Assembly (NCBI GenBank): GCA_030377945.1
Contig: JAUCGD010000004.1
Location: 1 to 49,907, forward strand
Source: Desulfobacterales bacterium HSG17
Lineage (GTDB): Bacteria; Desulfobacterota; Desulfobacteria; Desulfobacterales; Desulfococcaceae
Reading direction: 5' to 3'
Length of the DNA stretch: 49,907 bases
Every line of letters begins with the position of its first letter. Position 1 is the stretch's first letter. The notes beneath the pieces were generated by a model. That model did no database searches. It saw nothing but the letters and a program-made list of their open reading frames with translations, and was not told where the DNA came from. The position numbers were made by a program, and so were the translations under genes. Below are positions 10,984 through 19,900 of this stretch, piece by piece.

Positions 10984-13900
10984 ATGAAATGCCGTGTTTA
11001 TGTTTTAATGATGCTGCTTATATGCTTATCTTTCTTATGTTTAACATCTGCACATGCTGATGTTGAATATAATTCTTACAATGGCTCCCAATGTGAATGT
11101 AAGGGTACTTCTGACGCAGATAATGACGGATATGGTTATTATCACGACCTTAAATGGGAAATAGATATTGATACCTTTCTCTCTTATGGTTATGACTTTT
11201 TTGACTTTTTTGATTATGCGGTTTTATCTGAAGTATGTAAAAAGCAGTGCAATGAAAAGATTATTGGCGGAGACAGTATAGATAAAGACGAAGCTGACTG
11301 TGACGACACCAATGGAGAAGTACACCCGGAAGCGATAGAAACGTGCGGGGATGGAGTGGACGCAGACTGTAACGGTGTTGATACTGTATGTCTGCCGTCA
11401 ATCGTGTCTGTAACGCCGGATGTTATAGTAGCTAAAGCCGGTGATACAGTTACAATTACAGTAAAGTTTTCTAAAGCTGTATATATTGTGAGCGATGGTG
11501 TGGCATTTAATAATATATCCTCATCATTCAACCTGGATAATGGTGGTATTGCCAGTTTTGCTACTGTTAAACCCGGTTATATAGAAACAGACACGCTTGT
11601 TTACACATACGCTGTAAAAGAATCTGATGAAGATACTGATAAATTGGGAACTTCAGGCAGTATTACGGGAATTCGTGTTGTTCCAAAATCTTTTATACGA
11701 CCTGACTTAGTATTAGTGGAAACCGACCCTTCCAGTATAGGTTCCCCTGACTATTACCTTCCAGACCCAATAGATACCAGTTGGCCCGAAAAAGAGGAAA
11801 ATCGTCTTGAAGCAAGTTCTGTTCGAATAGACTCCACTCCGCCGACAGTGACTCTTTCATGCGAAAAACCATTTTCAAATACAACGCCTTTTAAATTAAC
11901 AGCAAAATTCAGTGAAAAAATTGATGCAGACAGCCTTTCCCCTGATGATTTTGTCAGTGAATATGGCATAAGCAATCTGAAACCTGCTTCTTCCTCAGGT
12001 GATGAATGGAGTTTTGATGTAACACCGTCAGAAAGCGGGGAATGGAAAATATCTCTTCCTGCCGGTTCTTTTAAGGATATTGTAGGCTTTGCAAATAAAG
12101 AATCTGCTGAGATAACTCTGACCCTGGACAAAACAAAACCAAGTGTTGAAATTACAACCGAGGCTTTAAATCCTGTCAGTGCTTCTCCTTTTACTGTTAC
12201 AGCCAAATTTTCGGAACCTGTTGAAAATTTTTCAGATATTAGTGTGTCTGTAACAAACGGCAGCGCAAGCGGTTTAACAGGTTCAAAAGACACATATACC
12301 TTTACCGTAACACCTGAAAAAACCGGTGCATTAGAAATATATATTCCGGCGGAAAAAGCCAAGGATAAAGCCGGCAACCTCAACACAGCCTCAAACACCA
12401 TCACGCGGACTGTTGATGCAACCCCCCCAACTGTAATCCTTTCAACCGACGCATCAAACCCTACAAACACTAAACCTTTCATTGTTACTGCAACATTTTC
12501 CGAAAAGGTTACAGCGTTTGCAGCTGGAAAGATAAGCGTAAGCAACGGGTCTGCGGGTAATTTGACAGGTTCGGGAACAACATATACCTTTGAAGTAACA
12601 CCTTTGGCAGACAGTGAAGTAAGCGTAACAATTCCCGCAGATGCTGCCCTTGACAAAGTCAGCAACAAAAGCAAGGCATCAAATACTATTTCACTTACTT
12701 ATGACGGCACTGCTCCTAAAATTAATAGTCTTAAATCTGATAAAGAGTTTATAAACACCGGTCCTTTCACCATAACCGCAATTTTTTCCGAAAAGGTTAA
12801 AATTTTCACAGCAGATAAAATAACAATAAGCAATGGGACTGTGGATTCAATTTCAGGTTCGGGAACAACATACATCATTACAGTAAAACCCAGTGCAGAA
12901 GGTAAAGTAACAATATCTATTCCTGAAAATATAACAACCGATAATGTGGGCAATAAAAGTACAGGTACTGCATCTGTTTCAGTAACTTATGACACAACTG
13001 CTCCCACACTTACCCTTACATCTGCCCCTGCAAACAGCAAACCTGTCAAAGTTACTGCAACATTTTCAGAACCTGTTACAGGTTTTACAATTGATGATTT
13101 AATCCTGATTAACGGAACAGCAAGCAATTTTGAAGGTACAGGATCATCATACACCTTTGACCTGACACCTGAAAAAGAAGGTAAAGTAACAATTAATGTC
13201 TCTGCAAATGCAGCAACAGATAAAGCCGGCAACAAAAGTCTTGCCTCATCTGCTTCACTGACTTATGACAGTACTGCACCAACATGCAGTCTTTCTTGCA
13301 GTGAAAAAGACCCTACAAAAAATAAACCTTTCAAGGTTAAGGCAGCATTTAATGAATCTGTTACAGATTTTACAATTGATGATGTGAATGTAACAAACGG
13401 AACTGCAAGTAATCTTACAGTTTCAGAAACAGAATACACCTTTGACATAACACCTGCGGCAGACGGCAAAATAACAATAAATATCCCGGCAGATGCTGCA
13501 TCTGACAAAGCAGGCAACAAAAGCAAGGCCGCAGAAGAACTTTCACTTACTTATGACGGCACTGCACCCACCGTTAAACTTGCCACAAGTACATCAGATC
13601 CAACAGGCATCAAAACTTTCAGTGTTACAGCAACATTTTCAGAAGAAGTTACAGGTTTGTTATTAAGTGAAATAATCGTAACCAACGGAACTGTAATCAG
13701 TTTTACAGGTTCGGGAAAAATATACTCCTTTGAAGTAACTCCTTTGGCTGACGGTATAATAACAATAAATATTCCTGCAAATGCGGCAGCTGATAAGGCA
13801 GGCAATAATAACACGGCCTCAGACACCATTTCACTGACCTGTGACGGAACCGCTCCCACGATAGTTCTTACAACCGGCGCATCAAACCTCACAAATACCA

Positions 13901-16900
13901 AACCTTTCAGTGTTACAGCAACATTTTCAGAAGAAGTTACAGACTTTGCCTTAAACGATATAAACGCGGACAACGGTTTTGCCGGCAATTTTTCAGGTTC
14001 GGGAACAACTTATGTCTTTGATGTAACACCCACGGCTGACGGCAGCGTTAAAATAAATATTCCTGAGAATGCAGCCCTTGACAAAGCAGGTAACAAAAGC
14101 AAGGCATCAAATGATATTTCAATACTTTATGACGGCACGCCTCCAAAAATAACATCCTTTGGCAGACAGACCCCTGCAAGTCAAAAGACCAATGCCGATA
14201 CACTGGTCTTCAGGGTGACATTTAGTGAAAATATTAAAAATGCCGACTCTGCCGATTTCAGTATAAACAGCACGTCAACAGCCGGTATAACCGCTGTAAG
14301 TGCTGTAACAGCCGCTGTTTACGATGTAACAATATCAGGCGGCGATCTGGCATCCTTTAACAACAGTGTGGGATTAAATCTGGCCGCAGCAGCAAATATA
14401 ACCGATGATGTGGGCAATGCCCTGGCAGCCGGTGAACCGGCCCTAGATGAAACCTATATAGTTGACAATACATTACCTGATGTTACCATAAATCAGGCAG
14501 CAGAACAGGCTGATCCCACAAACAATAATACAATCTATTTTACGGCAGTATTCAGTGAAGATGTTACAGGTTTTACCGGTACAGGTGTAGCCCTGAGCGG
14601 AACTGCCGGGGCTTCATCCAAGGTTGTTACCGGCAGCGGGACCACTTATAATATTGCAGTTTCAGGAATGACAACCAGCGGAAATGTACTTGCTTTAATC
14701 CCGCCCGGTATGGCCCAGGACCTGGCCGGAAACCTTAATAATTTTTCCACATTTACGGATAACAGTGTAGATTATAACAATGCAGGTTCCATATCCGGTA
14801 ATTATATATTTGATCCTGCCACAGATGAGGACACCACTTTAACCGGTGTAAAGGTCTCAACAATTCTTGCAGATCCGTCCATCGTAGTCGTTGATACTGA
14901 TGCAGGTACATCAGGTATAGCTGTAACTGCAATGACAGGAAACGAAAAATGGCAGTTTTCTCCGGATTCCACAGATGGAGAAGACGGTGTATGGACAGAT
15001 TTTGACCAGACAAGTACGCCCTCAAATACAGCATCTCTGCTCCTGGATGAAAATACCTGGATTAGATATGTACCTGACAATATAAAAGGTGAAAACCCTG
15101 TTCTTACATTCAGGTTCTGGGATCAGACAACAGGAACTGCTTCTGTAAGCGGCACTGCAAGTTATGCAGATACATCTGTTAACGGCGGGGCAACTGCCTA
15201 TTCTTCAGGCACTGCCAAAGCAAGCCTGACCGTAAGTTCGGTTAATGACATACCTATCTTAACAGCTTTTACAGATGTTATCGGCACAACAAATGAAGAT
15301 GAAGAAATTGAAATTACCTTTGCAAAACTGGCTGCCCAGGGCAATGAAGCTGATGTTGACGGAACCGTAACAGCCTTTGTTGTAAAAAGCATAAAATCAG
15401 GCTCTCTGAAAATAGGGGAAAGTTCATCCACGGCCACGGCCTTTGATGCTTCAACCAATAATACAATAGACAGCTCAAACAATGCCTATTGGACACCGGA
15501 TGAAAATGATTACGGCAAAAAAGATGCCCTTGAACTGACAGCAAAAGACAACAATGACGGTGTTTCAGCATCAGGAGTTATTGCACAAATATCAGTAACA
15601 CCTGTTAACGATATTCCGACCCTTACAGTCTTTACAGCCCCTGTTGACTCAATGGAAGAAGATAACACGGTTGAAATTACCTTTGAAGACTTGACAGCCC
15701 AGGGTGATGAAGATGATGTTGACGGAACCATAACAGCCTTTGTTGTAACATCTGTAAGCTCAGGTTCTTTGAAAATAGGTACAGATGTATCCACGGCAAC
15801 GGCCTTTGATGCATCAAGCAATAAGATAATAGACAGCACAAAAAATGCCTTTTGGACACCAGATGAAAATACAAACGGAATAACAGGTGCTTTTGAATTA
15901 CTTGTAAAAGACGATATCGGGGCTGTATCTGCAATAGTAAAAGTTATTGCACAGGTATCAATAACAGCTGTTAACGACATTCCCACCTTAACGGCTTTTT
16001 CAGCCCCTGTTGCCGCAACAGATGAAGATACTGAGGTTGAAATTACCTTAACTGCCCTTGAAGCCAGGGGGGATGAAGCTGATGTTGACGGAACCGTAAA
16101 AGGTTTTGTTGTGAAATTAGTAAAATCAGGTTCTCTTAAAATAGGTGAAAATGTAGGTTCGGCCAAGGTTTTTGATGTTTTATCCAACAACACAATAGAT
16201 GCAGCAAACAAAGGTTACTGGATACCTGCTGAAAATGAAAATGGAATACTTAATGCTCTTGAAGTGCTTGCAAAAGACGATGGCGGCTCTGTTTCCGAAA
16301 CAACAGGAGTTCTTGCACAAATATCAGTAACAGATATAAATGATATACCAATTTTAACGGCCTTTGCAGCACCTGTTAAAACAACAGCAGAAGATACTCC
16401 GGTTGATATTTCTTTTGCAGACCTGGCTAACCAGGGTGATGAAGCTGATGTTGACGGAAGTGTTACAGCCTTTTTTGTAAAGACCGTAAGCTCAGGTTCC
16501 CTGAAAATAGGTGCAGATTCAGACACGGCCATACCTTTTGACGCAGCAGCCAATAATACAATTGATGCAGCAAACAAAGGATACTGGACACCGGCTGAAA
16601 ATGCAAACGGAGATATTAACGTACTTGAAGTAACTGCACAGGACGACCTGGGGGCAGAATCAGCAGCAACCGGAGTTATTGCGCAAATATCAGTAACAGA
16701 CATAAACGACCTGCCCACTCTGACGGCCTTTGCAGCCCCTGTTGATACGATTAATGAAGATACTGAAGTTGAAATAAGTTTTGAAGATCTTGCTGCCCAG
16801 GGAGATGAAGCTGATGTTGACGGAACTGTAACAGCCTTTATTGTAAGGAATGTAAGTTCCGGTTCCCTGAAAATAGGAACAGATGCAGCCGCAGCCGGGG

Positions 16901-19900
16901 TCTTTGATGAATCTGCCAATAAAATAATTGACAGCACAAATAAAGGCTTTTGGATACCTGCTGAAAATGCAAACGGAATACTTAATGCTTTTGAAGTGCA
17001 TGTAAAAGATGACAAAGGCGGTCTTTCTTTAACAGCCGGAGTTATTGCCCAGGTATCAGTAACACCTGTTAATAATATTCCGACCTTAACATTATTTGAA
17101 GCTTCGATTAATACAACAAATTCAGATACTGAGGTTGAAATATCTTTTGAAGACCTGGCAGCCAAAGGTAATGAAGCTGATATTGACGGAAGCATAACAG
17201 GATTTGTTATAAAGGTTGTAAAATCAGGCTCCCTGAAAATAGGAACAGATGCAGCCACTGCCGCAGCCTTTGATGCAGCAGCCAATAATACAATAGATGC
17301 AGCTAAAAAAGGATACTGGACACCAGGTGAAACAATCGGGAAAACAGATGTTCTTGAAGTTCTTGCAAAAGACAACAGCGGCGGTGTTTCCGAAACAACC
17401 GGGGTTATTGCACAGTTTTATGTTGCTGATGAAAATGCTCCGAAGCTTACCTGCCCTGAAGATATGAGCATACCCGCAGCCGGACCTCTGACACCTGTAA
17501 CATATGAGGCAGTATTAGCTGATAATACTGATACGGGTGTGGTTATATCCTATGACAAACCTTCAGGTTCGGATTTTACGCCCGGAACAACCCCGGTTAC
17601 AGTAACGGCAGCTGATGCATCAGGCAATTCTTCCAAATGCACCTTCATGGTAATGGTTCATGAATATGATTTTGGAGATGCATACGGTCTTAATCTGCCA
17701 ACGTTTCTGGCAAATGACGGTGCAAGACATGCAATGGACGGTATAACCTTCCTTGGTGCAGGAGTGGATTCTGAAGTTGATGCCCAGATAGATATAGAGG
17801 CAGACACAGAAGCTCTTGGAGATGATAATGACGGCAATGATGATGACGACGGAGTATCATTTACATCAGCATCAGTTCAAAATACAGAAGCCTCAATTGA
17901 AATAACAGCTTCTGTAACAGGATTTATCAATGCCTGGATAGATTTTAATTCAGACGGAGACTGGGAAGATGAAGGTGAACATGTATTTGCTGATGAAACC
18001 CTGGTTCCAGGTGTAAACAGCCTTAGTTTTATGGTACCTGAAAATGCAGTACCCGGAAAAACACTCAGCAGATTTCGCTTTTCCACTGTCCAGGGGCTTT
18101 CCTATAATGGTGCAGCAGAAAACGGGGAGGTTGAAGACTATGAAGTAAGTATAGTATCTTCTGTTGTTACTTACGCTCTTTCTGCTGCAAAAACCGGAAC
18201 AGGAACCGGTATTGTAAGCAGTTCTCCAAAAGGAATAAATTGCGGTGAAGACTGTGTTCAGTATTATGACCAGGACACACAGATAACTCTTACTGCCTCG
18301 GCAGAACCCGGTTCCGAATTTACAGGCTGGTCAGGCCCGTGTACAGGAACAGGGGAATGTATTGTTACAATAAATGAGACTCAGAAGCTAACTGCTGCAT
18401 TTGAAATATCATCAGTACCGCAATACACCCTGACAGTAAAGAAAGACGGAAACGGCATTGGAACCGTAAGCTCGGAACCGGCCGGTATTAAATGCGGTGA
18501 TGACTGCACACAGGATTATAATAAAGGCACCCAGGTAACACTCACTGCCGCATCAGGGCTATACTCGGAATTTGCAGGGTGGTCAGGAGCATGTTCAGGA
18601 ACAGGGGAATGTATTGTTGCAATGGAACAAATCCAGGATGTAATAGCTGTATTTAACACAACAATTGTACCCCAATATACCCTGAACATATATAAAAACG
18701 GAAACGGTTCAGGAAAAATAAGCTCTGCTTCCGGGGGAATAGACTGCGGTGTTGACTGCAACCGGGATTATAACCTGGGCACACAGGTTACACTTACTGT
18801 CCTGGATGAACCTGATTCCGAATTTACAGGCTGGGTAGGTGCCGGATGTACAGGAACCGGTGAATGCGTTGTAACAATGAATTCATCGCAGAATATTATT
18901 GCAACCTTTGAGGTCTCTGCTCTGATAATACCTGACACGGAAAATGACGGTATGTCTGATGAATGGGAAACGGAAAACGGGCTTAATCCTGATGATGCGT
19001 CAGATGCTTCGGCAGATAATGACAATGACGGACTTAACAACCTGGAAGAATTCATATATAAAACCGAACCTGATAACGGAGATTCGGATAATGACGGCAT
19101 AAACGACGGAGACGAAGTTGCAGCCGGGATAGACCCCACTGATGACACAGACAGTGACCCGAACAATGCCAAAGACGCAGACAATGACGGAATGCCGGAT
19201 TTTTGGGAAAAACTCTTTGGCCTTGACCCTGCCTATTCATTTGATGACGAACTTGATGCAGACAATGACGGATTGACCAATCTTGAAGAATTCATTCTAA
19301 AGTCAAATCCCAATGATCCTGATACAGATAATGACGGAATGCCGGACGGCTGGGAATATGACTACGGTCTGGATATTTTTGATCCCTCTGATGCAGGAAT
19401 TGACACAGACAATGACGGACTCAGCAGTATTGGGGAGTACATGGCTTCAACCAATCCTGCCAATCCTGATACAGATGGAGACGGCCTGCCTGACGGCTGG
19501 GAATATGATTTTGGTCTTAACCCTCTTGATGCTTCAGATGCCCTGCTTGATAAAGACAATGACAACCTGAGCAATACCGTGGAATATTCATATGCAACCA
19601 ATCCGGCTGTTAAAGATACGGACGGAGACGGAATGCCTGACGACTGGGAAAATAATAATGGTCTTAATCCCAATAACCCGTCAGATGCACAGACCGACCC
19701 TGATGAAGACGGACTTGTTAACCTGAATGAGTTCTTAAGCAGCGCAGACCCCAATAGACCTGATACGGATATGGACGGAATGCCCGATGGATGGGAATAT
19801 GATAATAGTCTTAATCCCACTGACAGCTCAGATAAAGAAGAAGATCCTGACAATGACGGGATCATAAATATTTATGAGTATTTTTTTGATACCGATCCCA

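Noticed and set aside
11754..17375. Long minus-strand open frames opposite the giant genes (for example 11754-12674 and 16215-17375)
   Set aside because: They are low-complexity Ser/Ala/Val shadows of the repeat coding on the plus strand and have no start signals or known domains.
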